From: Candidatus Methanoflorens stordalenmirensis | GTDB lineage: Archaea; Halobacteriota; Bog-38; Methanoflorentales; Methanoflorentaceae | DNA length: 64,000 bases | Direction: 5' to 3' | NCBI GenBank assembly: GCA_003139855.1 | Contig: PLGY01000036.1 | Coordinates: 4,751 to 68,750, forward strand | Shown here: in pieces, positions 28,565 through 38,084 of the stretch | How the letters are laid out: the number at the start of each line of letters is the position of its first letter | Numbering within the stretch: the stretch's first letter is position 1 | Notes under the pieces: generated by a model | The model's input: the letters and a program-made list of their open reading frames with translations, nothing else | What the model was told of the DNA's origin: nothing | Database searches by the model: none | Position numbers and translations under genes: made by a program

Positions 28565-29842
28565 TTAGAGGGTCTCAATGCTCGTCTGCTCGAGATTTGC
28601 TCCGAGGGCGAAGATATCATCAAAGAAGTCCGGGTATGACACTTTCACCGATTCTGCATTGTCGATCTGGGTCTCTCCGTCGGCGCCCAGCGCTGCTACC
28701 GCAAGCGCCATAACGATGCGATGGTCCCCATATCCGCTCAAACTAGCTCCCTGCGGCTTTCCGCCCCCGATTCGCAACGTGTCGTCCACCTTTTTGATAT
28801 CCACCTGCATCTTTCTCAGCTCCGTTATTATGGCGACGAGTCGATCCGTCTCTTTGTAGCGCAGGTGAGCTACGTTTGAAATGTCGGTAGTGCCTTGAGC
28901 GTATGCGCCTAGAACCGCTAGTATAGGAACAAGATCTGGCACGTCACCTGCGTCAATCGCGATGCCCTGAAGCTCGGCACCGTCTACAGTGACGACATCA
29001 CCCTCCCAAGAAATATGTGCCCCCATCTCTTTGAGAATGGGGACAATTTTCTTATCACCTTGTTTCGATTCAGAGAGGTTGTGCACGCTCACGCGAGAAT
29101 TGGTTATTGCTGCGGCACTCAAATGAAAGGCTGCCGACGAAAAGTCGCCGGGAATCTGAAAATCTGTATCTGCATATTGCTGGCAGCAGGGGATCATGAA
29201 TTCGTGATAATCGGTGCTTACGTTGACTTGTGCTTTGTTCAACAGTTCGAGTGTCATGTCGACGTACGGGCGCGACGTAAGGTTGTGAACGGTCAGCATA
29301 CTATCTGCCTGACACAATGGACAGGCTATCAGAAGCGATGATAAAAACTGAGAGCTCATCGGATTCGTAAGCGTTGACTTTCCGCCTGAAAGAACGCCTT
29401 GGACGATCATAGGCGCGGTGCCATTCGACTTCGTCGAGAGAACCTTTGCTCCGAGTTCATTGAGAGCGTCGATAAGCTGAGAGCTCGGTCGAGTCCTCAG
29501 CGACGCATCTCCGGTCAAAACTGTCGTCCCGTCAATTAAGGAGCACACGCCCATCAGAAAGCGCAACGTGGTCCCGGAGTTCTGGCAATCTATAACATTC
29601 TCAGGCCTTTGCGGCTCTCCTTGCACGCCGTCGATGAAAAACGCATCACCGACGGGATTTATCGTCGCACCGATCGTCTCACACGCGCTTACCGTTGCGC
29701 ACGTGTCCGCAGAGACCAAAGGCTTGATGATACGTGAAGTCTTTGCTAAGCTGGCCATGACTATAGCGCGATGGGTGTAGCTTTTTGACGGAGGTGCGTC
29801 GAGCTTGCCGCGAATGATGGATTGCGAGACCTTCACGTTCAT
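28565..29842 (-). CDS. aroA: 3-phosphoshikimate 1-carboxyvinyltransferase
   Basis: GKLDAPPSKSYTHRAIVMASLA, NSGTTLRFL, GYGDHRIVMALAVAAL. Confidence 0.95.
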   Translation of the reverse strand: MNVKVSQSIIRGKLDAPPSKSYTHRAIVMASLAKTSRIIKPLVSADTCATVSACETIGATINPVGDAFFIDGVQGEPQRPENVIDCQNSGTTLRFLMGVCSLIDGTTVLTGDASLRTRPSSQLIDALNELGAKVLSTKSNGTAPMIVQGVLSGGKSTLTNPMSSQFLSSLLIACPLCQADSMLTVHNLTSRPYVDMTLELLNKAQVNVSTDYHEFMIPCCQQYADTDFQIPGDFSSAAFHLSAAAITNSRVSVHNLSESKQGDKKIVPILKEMGAHISWEGDVVTVDGAELQGIAIDAGDVPDLVPILAVLGAYAQGTTDISNVAHLRYKETDRLVAIITELRKMQVDIKKVDDTLRIGGGKPQGASLSGYGDHRIVMALAVAALGADGETQIDNAESVKVSYPDFFDDIFALGANLEQTSIETL

Positions 29843-29887
29843 AATATATGAATGATTAGAATCAATTTATTTAAACGTGTGGTAGAG

Positions 29888-30190
29888 ATGTTGGATCGAC
29901 TAGAAAACGAGATAGAGATGCTTGAAAGGCACTTAGAGGTTTTAAACGCAGTCGTTGTCGGGGAGCCTGTTGGGATTTCGAAATTGTCAGAAGTGACTGG
30001 ACATTCCAAGTACAAAGTCCGCTACTCGCTCCGAATATTAGAGCAGGAGGGCTTGATCAAACCATCACCGTACGGCGCAATTACCAGCGCGAAGATTTCA
30101 GAGTTTGTTCAGAACTACGAGCACCTTCTGGACCAGTTTCTCAAGAAGCTAAGTGAAGTCAAAGCCAACTACAGGATTGAACGCGATTGA
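29888..30190 (+). CDS. Winged-helix-like regulator/coiled-coil protein divergent from aroA
   Basis: GISKLSEVTGHSKYKVRYSLRILEQEGLIKPSPYGAI; TATA-like TTTATTTAAA upstream of ATG 29888. Confidence 0.65.
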   Translation: MLDRLENEIEMLERHLEVLNAVVVGEPVGISKLSEVTGHSKYKVRYSLRILEQEGLIKPSPYGAITSAKISEFVQNYEHLLDQFLKKLSEVKANYRIERD

Positions 30191-30285
30191 CGCCCAAAGG
30201 CGCCCACAATGAGCATCACTCGTCGCGCGAACGGTTCTACGACCTTAAAGCTTAAGTAAAAAAACAAACTAGAGAGATGTGTCAA

Positions 30286-30358
30286 GCCGCCATAACTCAG
30301 TTGGTAGAGTGCGTGGCTGTTAACCACGATGTCACAGGTTCGAGCCCTGTTGGCGGCG
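30286..30358 (+). tRNA. tRNA-Asn(GTT)
   Basis: GCCGCCA...TGGCGGC-G, anticodon loop CTGTTAA, T loop TTCGAGC. Confidence 0.92.
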
Positions 30359-30363
30359 TCAGC

Positions 30364-30438
30364 GGGCCTGTAGCTTAGCCAGGTCAGAGCGCCCGGCTCA
30401 TAACCGGGCGGTCACCGGTTCAAATCCGGTCAGGCCCA
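30364..30438 (+). tRNA. tRNA-Met(CAT)
   Basis: GGGCCTG...CAGGCCC-A, anticodon stem CCCGG-CTCATAA-CCGGG. Confidence 0.92.
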
Positions 30439-30756
30439 TCTCTTAGATTCTGAGATTGCAAGGGCGGTTCACTCACGGGTCGCGTAACTTAGTGGCGTCT
30501 CGTCGAGTTCATCCATTACGGCGTAAGAAACCTTTTTTCCAGGAAGATCGCGTCAGCATAAACTGACCGAGTTGAGCTATCGCTCGTCACGCGCGGCAAT
30601 TGGCTTTCTAGGCGCACAGAACAAATGGCACCGAGCTAAATAAATATGAGGTCCGCCATTAGGCGTATTACAAGCAAGACCACCGTCTATGTCCATAGCG
30701 TCTCTAAACGCGCATTTAATTCGACCAACGTGATCAATGTGAAGTTCGAACAAGTC

Positions 30757-31692
30757 ATGAGCAACGTGGAAGAGGCCGTAACCGAAGACGAGCTGGCTGC
30801 CCTTCTCGACAATGAGACAAACATTACCGCCTATGCCGGCTACGAACCTAGCGGAGAACTCCATCTTGGACATCTTCTAACGGCGTATAAGCTCATTGAT
30901 CTTCAGTCAGTCGGCGCCGATGTAATTGTGCTGCTGGCGGACTTGCACGCATATCTGAACGAAAAGGGCACGATGGATCAAATCCGCGACTGGGCGGACC
31001 ACTACCAGAAGTGTTTTTCCGCTTTAGGCCTTGCTGAAGGCACGAGATTTGTGCGCGGCAGCGATTATCAGCTTGAACCGGAATACACCAAGCTGATTCT
31101 GAAACTAGCGAGGCACACCACGCTGAACCGCGCTCGGCGAAGCATGGACGAGGTGTCACGAAACGCGGAGGACCCGGTCGTCTCTCAAATAATCTATCCG
31201 CTTATGCAAACAGCGGACATAGGATACTTAAACATCGACATCGCCGTCGGCGGGATCGATCAACGCAAGATTCACATGTTGGCGCGAGAAGAGCTTCATT
31301 CCATGGGATTTAAATCCCCTGTGTGCGTCCACACGCCAATCCTGCTCGGCCTCGACGCGAACAAAATGTCCTCGTCAAGGAACAACCTTATTGCCGTCGA
31401 AGACTCGCCTGAGTCCATCAAGAGGAAGATCCAATCCGCTTATTGCCCGCCGCGAACACCTGAGGAAAACCCCATCCTCCAGTTGTACCGGTACTACGTC
31501 TTTCCCCAATTCAAGCACGTCGAGCTCGAGCGACCCCAAAAGTTCGGCGGCTCGATTTGTTACGAGGACTTCTCCGCGCTCGAGCTGGATTACGCCGCCG
31601 GCAAGCTTCACCCGCTGGATCTCAAAAACGGCGCAGCGACGTATGTCGAAGGAATTATAGGGCCTATTCGTAGCGCGCTACACGGCGACTAA
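30757..31692 (+). CDS. tyrS: Tyrosyl-tRNA synthetase
   Basis: YAGYEPSGELHLGHLLTAYKL, PLMQTADIGYLNIDIAVGGIDQRKIHMLAREE, KMSSS. Confidence 0.94.
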   Translation: MSNVEEAVTEDELAALLDNETNITAYAGYEPSGELHLGHLLTAYKLIDLQSVGADVIVLLADLHAYLNEKGTMDQIRDWADHYQKCFSALGLAEGTRFVRGSDYQLEPEYTKLILKLARHTTLNRARRSMDEVSRNAEDPVVSQIIYPLMQTADIGYLNIDIAVGGIDQRKIHMLAREELHSMGFKSPVCVHTPILLGLDANKMSSSRNNLIAVEDSPESIKRKIQSAYCPPRTPEENPILQLYRYYVFPQFKHVELERPQKFGGSICYEDFSALELDYAAGKLHPLDLKNGAATYVEGIIGPIRSALHGD

Positions 31693-31765
31693 ACTGTTTC
31701 GACTGAAAGAAAAAGAGCCGTATTACGAACGAGGTGTTTCTCTGAGTCAAGAACCGCAGACTAAA

Positions 31766-32025
31766 ATGAGACTTCCACAGAAGAAGGGGGGGAGATCCTC
31801 GGGATCGTAGAAAGCATGCTCGGCGCGAACAGGGTGAGAATTCGGTCTATGGACGGCAAAACTCGCATGGGGGGAATTCGCGGCAAAATGAAAAGACGCG
31901 TCTGGTTACGTGCCGGCGATGTCATAGTTATGGTGCCGTGGAGTTTTCAAGACGATAAAGCGGACATCGTCTGGCGATACCAAGGAACGCAAGTTGAGTG
32001 GCTCAAGAAGAGCGGGTACTTGTAG
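31766..32025 (+). CDS. eif1A: Translation initiation factor aIF1A, apparent frameshift at a G7 run (31786-31792)
   Basis: Downstream frame [63 protein letters not shown] is aIF1A; upstream frame MRLPQKKGG joins only if one G is added. Confidence 0.8.
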
Positions 32026-32065
32026 ATGCCGTGAAACGGCGGCTTTCTCAGCCCTCCAAACATCC

Positions 32066-32854
32066 ATGACTGACCTGCCTGATTTGATTGACGATAAGAT
32101 AAAGCGCATCGAGAGAGACGTTGACGAGCTACGGGTGCGCGATAAAGAAGCAGACGATTTCAAGGTTCGAGACGAAGTATTCGACGAGCTAACCCTAAAG
32201 GCTCTATATCGCCTCGCTAGCACTGGGCTTATACAAGCGCTTGGTGGCCCTATTTCGACGGGAAAAGAAGCGAACGTTTTCCATGCAATAGGGCCGGGCG
32301 GACGTGAGCTCGCGATCAAGATCTACCGAATAAGAACGAGTGACTTTAAGGCTATGCACGACTACATACTGGGCGATTACAGGTTTGCGAACGTCAGGAA
32401 AACCAAGAAGGATGTGGTATTCGCGTGGACAAAAAAAGAATTCCGGAACTTAACGCGAGCGCGTAAAGCACGCGTCCGCGTACCCGAGCCACTCAAATAT
32501 AGGGAGAATGTGCTCGTCATGCAGTTTATAGGCCGAGACGGCGTCGCTTGTCCGCTTTTGAAGCACGCGGTAGAAAATTTAGAAAACGTCAAAGAGGTAT
32601 ACGACGCGACGATCGAATTCATGAAGAGACTTTATCAAGATGCACACTTGGTCCACGCCGACCTCAGTGAATACAACATACTTGTCGACGACCAAGCCGA
32701 GCCCGTATTCATCGATATGGGCCAGTCCGTGCTTGTACAGCACCCTCGTGCACAGGAGTTTCTGCAGCGGGACGTCGGCAACGTGGTGAAGTTCTTCAAT
32801 GAAGCTGGAGTGCGGGCTTCAGCGATCACAGTTTTGAGAGAGATCACTAAATGA
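32066..32854 (+). CDS. rio1: RIO1 serine/threonine protein kinase
   Basis: GGPISTGKEANVFHA, LVHADLSEYNILV, VFIDMGQSVLVQHP. Confidence 0.95.
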   Translation: MTDLPDLIDDKIKRIERDVDELRVRDKEADDFKVRDEVFDELTLKALYRLASTGLIQALGGPISTGKEANVFHAIGPGGRELAIKIYRIRTSDFKAMHDYILGDYRFANVRKTKKDVVFAWTKKEFRNLTRARKARVRVPEPLKYRENVLVMQFIGRDGVACPLLKHAVENLENVKEVYDATIEFMKRLYQDAHLVHADLSEYNILVDDQAEPVFIDMGQSVLVQHPRAQEFLQRDVGNVVKFFNEAGVRASAITVLREITK

Positions 32855-33387
32855 AGGAGTACCTAAAGGTTCCCAGAGACCGGATAGGAGTCATCATTGG
32901 CGTCGGTGGCAGCACGAAAGCGCAGATTGAGGAAAAAAGCACCGTGAAACTCGACATCGATAGCGCCGAGGGGACGGTCACCATCGAGAGCGATTCGCTT
33001 GGCATTTTGAAGGCAACAGAAGTCATTAATGCGCTTGCTCGCGGTTTTAGCCCAGAAAAGGCCTTCCGGATTTTCGAGGATGAACAGATTACCCTCGACA
33101 TCATCGATCTGTCAAAGGTCGCCGATACGCCGAAAGAGCTCAAACGGATTATGGGGCGCATAATTGGAAAAGAGGGAAAGTCGCGGGAGGCTCTTGAGAG
33201 TCTCACGGGCGCGAACGTTTCTATTTACGGAAAGACTGTGAGCACGATTGGGTACATCGATCAGATTCAGACGGTGAGAACAGCGATCGAAATGCTCGCA
33301 GAAGGAGCCAAACACGCTGCGGTCTACAGTTTCCTTGAAAGAAAACGGCAGGAACTGAAGCGTTCCCAATTGGATTATCTTGAGTGA
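32851..33387 (+). CDS. KH-domain rRNA processing protein (Dim2/Pno1-like)
   Basis: VPRDRIGVIIGVGGSTKAQIEEKSTVKLDIDSAEGTV ... RIIGKEGKSREALESLTGANVSIYGKTV. Confidence 0.92.
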   Translation: MKEYLKVPRDRIGVIIGVGGSTKAQIEEKSTVKLDIDSAEGTVTIESDSLGILKATEVINALARGFSPEKAFRIFEDEQITLDIIDLSKVADTPKELKRIMGRIIGKEGKSREALESLTGANVSIYGKTVSTIGYIDQIQTVRTAIEMLAEGAKHAAVYSFLERKRQELKRSQLDYLE

Positions 33388-33390
33388 CTA

Positions 33391-34203
33391 ATGCCGTCCC
33401 ATAGAGAAGCATTTATACTTCATGTGGCACAGGCGCTGCAGGAAGCTGAGACACGTCTGCCGCGCGATGTTACGCGGGCACTTGCCAACGCAGCAAAGGT
33501 TGAGTCAAACGATCGGGCCAAAGAACAGATATGCACAATTCTTGAAAACGTCAAGCTAGCGGGTGCTGCGGGTCTTCCGATGTGCCAGGACACAGGCGTT
33601 CCTATCTTCTTTGTCGAGATCGGACGAGAAGCAAACATCGATTTTGGCCTGAAAGAGGCACTTGCAACTGCTGTACAGCGTGCGACTGACGCAGTGCCCC
33701 TCAGGAAACACGCGGTTTACCCGCTCACAAGAAGGAGCTGCGATGAACCGCTCTTCGATATGATTTGTGACGTCAGCGAGGGGAACAGGCTATCGGTTGC
33801 CGTACTGGTCAAAGGCGCGGGTTCAGAAAACGTAAGCGCTTTGGCTATGCTGGAGCCGCTTCAAGACGTTAGGCCGTTCGTCCTCAACACGATATGGGAA
33901 AGTGGCGGCAAGCCGTGTCCGCCTATCATTGTGGGGCTAGGCATCGGAAGCACATTTGACGGCTGCGCGCGTCTGGCGAAAAGAACGCTGTTGAGATCGT
34001 TAGAAGAAGACCAGAGCCCCTTTGAAGCAGAGATCTTAGAACAGATCAACGAACTAGGCATCGGACCGATGGGCCTTGGCGGCGACACAACTGCGTTGCG
34101 CGTTTTCGTCGAAGAGGCCCCGTGTCACACCGCCATGCTTCCTGTAGCAGTGGCAGTCCAGTGCTGGGCCGATCGAAAGGCGAGATTCAGCATCAAGTTA
34201 TAA
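33391..34203 (+). CDS. Class I fumarate hydratase, alpha subunit
   Basis: CQDTGVPIFFVEIG, VYPLTRRSC, LGPMGLGGDTTAL-like GIGPMGLGGDTTALRV. Confidence 0.92.
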   Translation: MPSHREAFILHVAQALQEAETRLPRDVTRALANAAKVESNDRAKEQICTILENVKLAGAAGLPMCQDTGVPIFFVEIGREANIDFGLKEALATAVQRATDAVPLRKHAVYPLTRRSCDEPLFDMICDVSEGNRLSVAVLVKGAGSENVSALAMLEPLQDVRPFVLNTIWESGGKPCPPIIVGLGIGSTFDGCARLAKRTLLRSLEEDQSPFEAEILEQINELGIGPMGLGGDTTALRVFVEEAPCHTAMLPVAVAVQCWADRKARFSIKL

Positions 34204-34235
34204 CGAGGAGTCGTAGCTTGGATCGATCAAACGCT

Positions 34236-34820
34236 ATGCCAACCGTGCTACACGCCCCGATATCCCCAGCAGATATAGCTCCATTCAAGATTGGCGACGT
34301 CGTTTATATCAGCGGGGTTCTCTATACAGCTAGAGACAAAGCACACGATAGGATGCTAGCCGACCCGCACCTCCCGTTCAGTTTGCAGGACGCCTGCATT
34401 TACCACAGCGGGCCGCTCATCGTGAAAGAGGGGGACACGTATCGTGTTGTTTCGGCAGGACCGACGACCAGTGCGCGAATGAACGCGCAGACGCCCTCCA
34501 TTGTGAAGCAGGGCGTAACGGCGATAATCGGCAAAGGAGGCATGTCTCAAGAAGTTGCCCGTTCGTTTGCTGGTCGTTGCATGTATCTCGCGTTCACGGG
34601 AGGCTGCGGGATGCTGGCACGCGAAAAAATCGTGGAGGTCTTAGATGTGTACTATGCGGAGCTCGGCGCCACGGAAGCTGTGTGGAAACTCAAAGTGCTC
34701 AACTTTGGGCCTCTTTTGGTAGCAATAGACTCTCGAGGCGACAGCATCTACGAAACCGTCCGTGCGCGTTCGCACGAACGTCTCCTACGCTTGATCGCTG
34801 AGCGAAAGCGCGCTCTATGA
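34236..34820 (+). CDS. Class I fumarate hydratase, beta subunit
   Basis: IYHSGPLI...VVSAGPTTSARMNAQTPSIVKQGVTAIIGKGGM...MYLAFTGGCGMLA. Confidence 0.92.
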   Translation: MPTVLHAPISPADIAPFKIGDVVYISGVLYTARDKAHDRMLADPHLPFSLQDACIYHSGPLIVKEGDTYRVVSAGPTTSARMNAQTPSIVKQGVTAIIGKGGMSQEVARSFAGRCMYLAFTGGCGMLAREKIVEVLDVYYAELGATEAVWKLKVLNFGPLLVAIDSRGDSIYETVRARSHERLLRLIAERKRAL

Positions 34821-34834
34821 GCCTACCGACCGCA

Positions 34835-36133
34835 TTAATCTTTTTTATAGATGCCTATTGTCCGCTCGTGTTTGTACGCTTCAACAAGCGACTCAAGCCG
34901 GCGAAGCTGTTCCTGTTGTTTTGCGTTGGCGATTTCTGTTTGACCCTTTTCGATCATAAGCTCCAATGCATTCTTGTCGATCGTCATCAAAGTGCCAGAA
35001 AGATCCAATGCGAGCTCGCGCATCGAAAAAATAGGAATATCAGCTTCAAATAACGTTTTTCGAGCTACGTGCGACATTTCGTTTTTAACGACGACGGCGC
35101 GTATTCGTTTGTTGACCAAGAATTCAGCAGCAGCGATGCCGCCACCGCTTGCGTCCTCGAACAAGATGATGCTTTCGCTCAGCCCAAACTGGTCATCCGC
35201 GGCCTGAATCGCTTCTCGGTTGAAGGATTTGACGACTTTGACTGCCTTGACCGCTTTGTTACGCTCAGTTGCCCCGATTTGCTTCAGCTTACTGATGCGT
35301 TTCTGCAAGCCCTCATTGACCCTTTTCGTGCGTACAAGCTCAGCTGAAAGGCGACCGATTTCCTTTTGCCTGAACGTAACTTCCCTGTCCCTTCTCAGGT
35401 TTTTTGCGTCTTGAGACCGAATGGTATTAATCTTATTCTGCAGCTTCAGCACCTTTTCTTGGTCTAACTGCAACGATTCATTCAGATCAGCCACGTAGCT
35501 CGAAAGCCGATTAATTTGCTCGTCTTGTCGTTTGATGATTGCCTTGAAGTAGAGGATGTCGGGACCTAGAAGATCCTTCTCTGGGGCTGAAATTTGGCGT
35601 TGCACGTGATTCTCCGTCGGCACTAGGGGCTTTTTGAGCAAATTGATCGCAGAATCAAACGTATGTCCGCGCAAAACCAGCATCTGAAGTTCGTCGAGTT
35701 CAACGTCGGCAGAAGCCCTCTTCTCCACACTTTCAAGCTTGTTTCTGAGGCTTCTGGCCGCATCGATTGCAGCAGCGAGCGCATCTCGTTCGTGTTCGTT
35801 TGAATAGTCAAAGAGCTTCGTGTCGCGCCGCTTCTGTTCCAGCGAAAGTGATGAAGCAGGTGTGTGCAGAATCGCGTTAAAAGCTCGCTTTATCCGTTCG
35901 ACAGTTGCGGGAGCTGGATTCTTATCCGTGGCGATGATAAGCGGGTGTCCCGATTCAATCAGCAACCCCACGAGCTCAGAAAAACCCCAAGATCTTGAGC
36001 TGCCGGTTCTAAGGAGTCCACCTTTCAAATCCAAAACGGCAAAAGCGGCGGTTGTTCCGGGATCTACGCCGACGATAGTGTACGTCCTCTTTGGCGCAAC
36101 TAAACTCCCGCCGTTTTCGTTAGTGGTCGAAAT
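34835..36133 (-). CDS. DUF460 / RNase H-fold archaeal protein; N-terminus extends past the called TTG, likely ATT start
   Basis: Open frame upstream encodes ISTTNENGGSLVAPKRTYTIVGVDPGTTAAFAVLDLKGGLL; GGAGGTG 7 nt before ATT (36133-36131). Confidence 0.7.
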   Translation of the reverse strand: MSTTNENGGSLVAPKRTYTIVGVDPGTTAAFAVLDLKGGLLRTGSSRSWGFSELVGLLIESGHPLIIATDKNPAPATVERIKRAFNAILHTPASSLSLEQKRRDTKLFDYSNEHERDALAAAIDAARSLRNKLESVEKRASADVELDELQMLVLRGHTFDSAINLLKKPLVPTENHVQRQISAPEKDLLGPDILYFKAIIKRQDEQINRLSSYVADLNESLQLDQEKVLKLQNKINTIRSQDAKNLRRDREVTFRQKEIGRLSAELVRTKRVNEGLQKRISKLKQIGATERNKAVKAVKVVKSFNREAIQAADDQFGLSESIILFEDASGGGIAAAEFLVNKRIRAVVVKNEMSHVARKTLFEADIPIFSMRELALDLSGTLMTIDKNALELMIEKGQTEIANAKQQEQLRRLESLVEAYKHERTIGIYKKD

Positions 36134-36171
36134 TGCGTCGCACCTCCAACGCGCCCAAAAATAGGCCTCCG

Positions 36172-37077
36172 CTAGCCTGCAAAACGTTGTGCGGGACCGT
36201 GATCGCGTTGTTTTACGTATGCCAAAACATCTTCTGTTCGTCTTGCTATTTGATATTTTCTAGCAAAATACGATAGGACGGTGCTCACGTCTCTATGGAG
36301 CAATTCATCAGCATTGGGGTGCGACGCTGGTACCCATTGTGGCCAGTCGATCAGGGCGATGTTTCCGTCGGCACACACAATTACGTTGTATTCGCTTAAG
36401 TCGGCGTGAATGATGCCGAGCTCATACGTCAACTTAATCTGCGCAATGATCTTTTCAAGAATGACGACAGGGTCTCCTAGCGCAGTGTTGCTCATCTCTC
36501 GACCGTTTACAAGTCCCATGACGATAACGTGTCGGTTGCGCGCAATCGGCGTTGGAACGGCGACGTTCCCATAGAGAGTGGCAATGGCCTCATATTCTCT
36601 TTCTGCTGCGAGCCTAGAAGCAAGCATCCACGAGCATCGTTCGGCCTCACCGAAATATCCCCTAGATCGTTTCACGTGCCGGAAGGTCGTGCCTTCACGA
36701 TGGAATTTCACAATCACGATCCGACCGCCTTCACGCTCGGCGTCGTAAATATCAGACTCCTTCCCAACACCCACTTTCGATCCGAGAGACTCTATGGCCC
36801 CGCGCCGAACAAGCGTATTGATGGCAAGGGCGTCATACCCACCGAAAGTTAGCTTGTAGCCGACGTAGTGGGCCGTTTTCCGCTCAACGAGCTTATATTT
36901 GGAAAGCCGCTTGATTCTGTAATCCACCTCGTCTCGCGGCAGTCGAGCGTAGTTAGGCAGATCATCGACTGGAACCCAGTCAAAAAAACGCATGCCGGTT
37001 TCGACCGCTTGCAGCACTCGGAAATCATAGCGCTCCAACTCCCTAAATTCGCGTGCAATATCTTGAAGCATCTTCAC
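36172..37077 (-). CDS. rio2: RIO2 serine/threonine protein kinase
   Basis: N-terminal wHTH plus KVGVGKESDIYDAEREGGRIVIVKFHREGTTFRHVKRSRGY, IIHADLSEYNVIV, IDWPQWVP. Confidence 0.95.
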   Translation of the reverse strand: MKMLQDIAREFRELERYDFRVLQAVETGMRFFDWVPVDDLPNYARLPRDEVDYRIKRLSKYKLVERKTAHYVGYKLTFGGYDALAINTLVRRGAIESLGSKVGVGKESDIYDAEREGGRIVIVKFHREGTTFRHVKRSRGYFGEAERCSWMLASRLAAEREYEAIATLYGNVAVPTPIARNRHVIVMGLVNGREMSNTALGDPVVILEKIIAQIKLTYELGIIHADLSEYNVIVCADGNIALIDWPQWVPASHPNADELLHRDVSTVLSYFARKYQIARRTEDVLAYVKQRDHGPAQRFAG

Positions 37078-37152
37078 CGCCTTATAGCCAGACTTCGTTT
37101 CTCCCTGTGCGGCAGAACAGTTTATTAGTGTTCATCCGGAGATGTACACGAG

Positions 37153-38046
37153 ATGAAGTGCGATAAATGTAGCGCGCCTGCCGTTTTATTTCAGAGATAT
37201 TCAGGGCTACACCTTTGCAAGGCGCATTTCTTCGCCGACGTTGAAAAGAAGATCAAGAAAGAGGTCAGAAAGAAACGAATCGAAGGCACGCTCGCTGTTG
37301 CGTTCAGCGGCGGGAAGGACTCTGCCGTGGTCTTAGCCGTATTAAATGACCTTTTCTCACGCCGTGGCGTTGAAATTGTGGCCATCACTATCGACGAAGG
37401 TATTTCAGGATACCGCGACAAGGCTCTTGAATCAGCAGCAATGCTCATCGCAGAGCTCGGCGTTCGATGGCAGGTGGCTTCGTTTGAGGACTACTTTGAC
37501 ATCAGAATCGATCGCGTGCACGAGCGACCGTGCACGGTTTGCGGGATCCTCCGACGCTCACTCCTGAATCGGATAGCAAAAACGGTCGGCGCCGCGACAC
37601 TCGTCACAGGCCACAATCTCGATGATGAAGCACAAACAGTTCTGATGAATTATTTGCGCGGAGACATCGATCGGCTGCTGCGGCTTGATCACCCCGCCAA
37701 AGAAGGACTAGTCCGGCGTGTCAAACCACTCAAATATGTGCCAGAAAAAGAAGTCGCGCTATACGCTGTTCTCAGGGGAATCCCCATCAGCCTTGACGAG
37801 TGCCGTTTCTCTGCTGGGGTGTTTCGAGCCGAGGTGCGCAGCGTGCTGAATCAGCTAGAGCCTAGGCACCCAGGCACCAAGTACGCGCTCGTCAAGGGCC
37901 TTGAAAGGATCTTGGGATTAACGCAGCGTGAGCCGTTTCAGCTCGGTCACTGTGTGCAGTGCGGAGAACCCGCGGTCAAAGCGCTCTGTCAGAGCTGTGA
38001 AATCCTGAGAGAGCTGCAGTCGAGGGACTATAAAACGGCCAAATGA
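37153..38046 (+). CDS. tRNA 2-thiolation PP-loop protein (NcsA/TtuA-like)
   Basis: CxxC N-terminus, LAVAFSGGKDSAVVLAVL, CTVCGILRRSLLNRIAK, TGHNLDDEAQTVLMNYLRGD, C-terminal CxxC pairs. Confidence 0.88.
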   Translation: MKCDKCSAPAVLFQRYSGLHLCKAHFFADVEKKIKKEVRKKRIEGTLAVAFSGGKDSAVVLAVLNDLFSRRGVEIVAITIDEGISGYRDKALESAAMLIAELGVRWQVASFEDYFDIRIDRVHERPCTVCGILRRSLLNRIAKTVGAATLVTGHNLDDEAQTVLMNYLRGDIDRLLRLDHPAKEGLVRRVKPLKYVPEKEVALYAVLRGIPISLDECRFSAGVFRAEVRSVLNQLEPRHPGTKYALVKGLERILGLTQREPFQLGHCVQCGEPAVKALCQSCEILRELQSRDYKTAK

Positions 38047-38084
38047 GCCGCGAGCCAGCGACGTGTTAAATGTGAAAGAGCACC

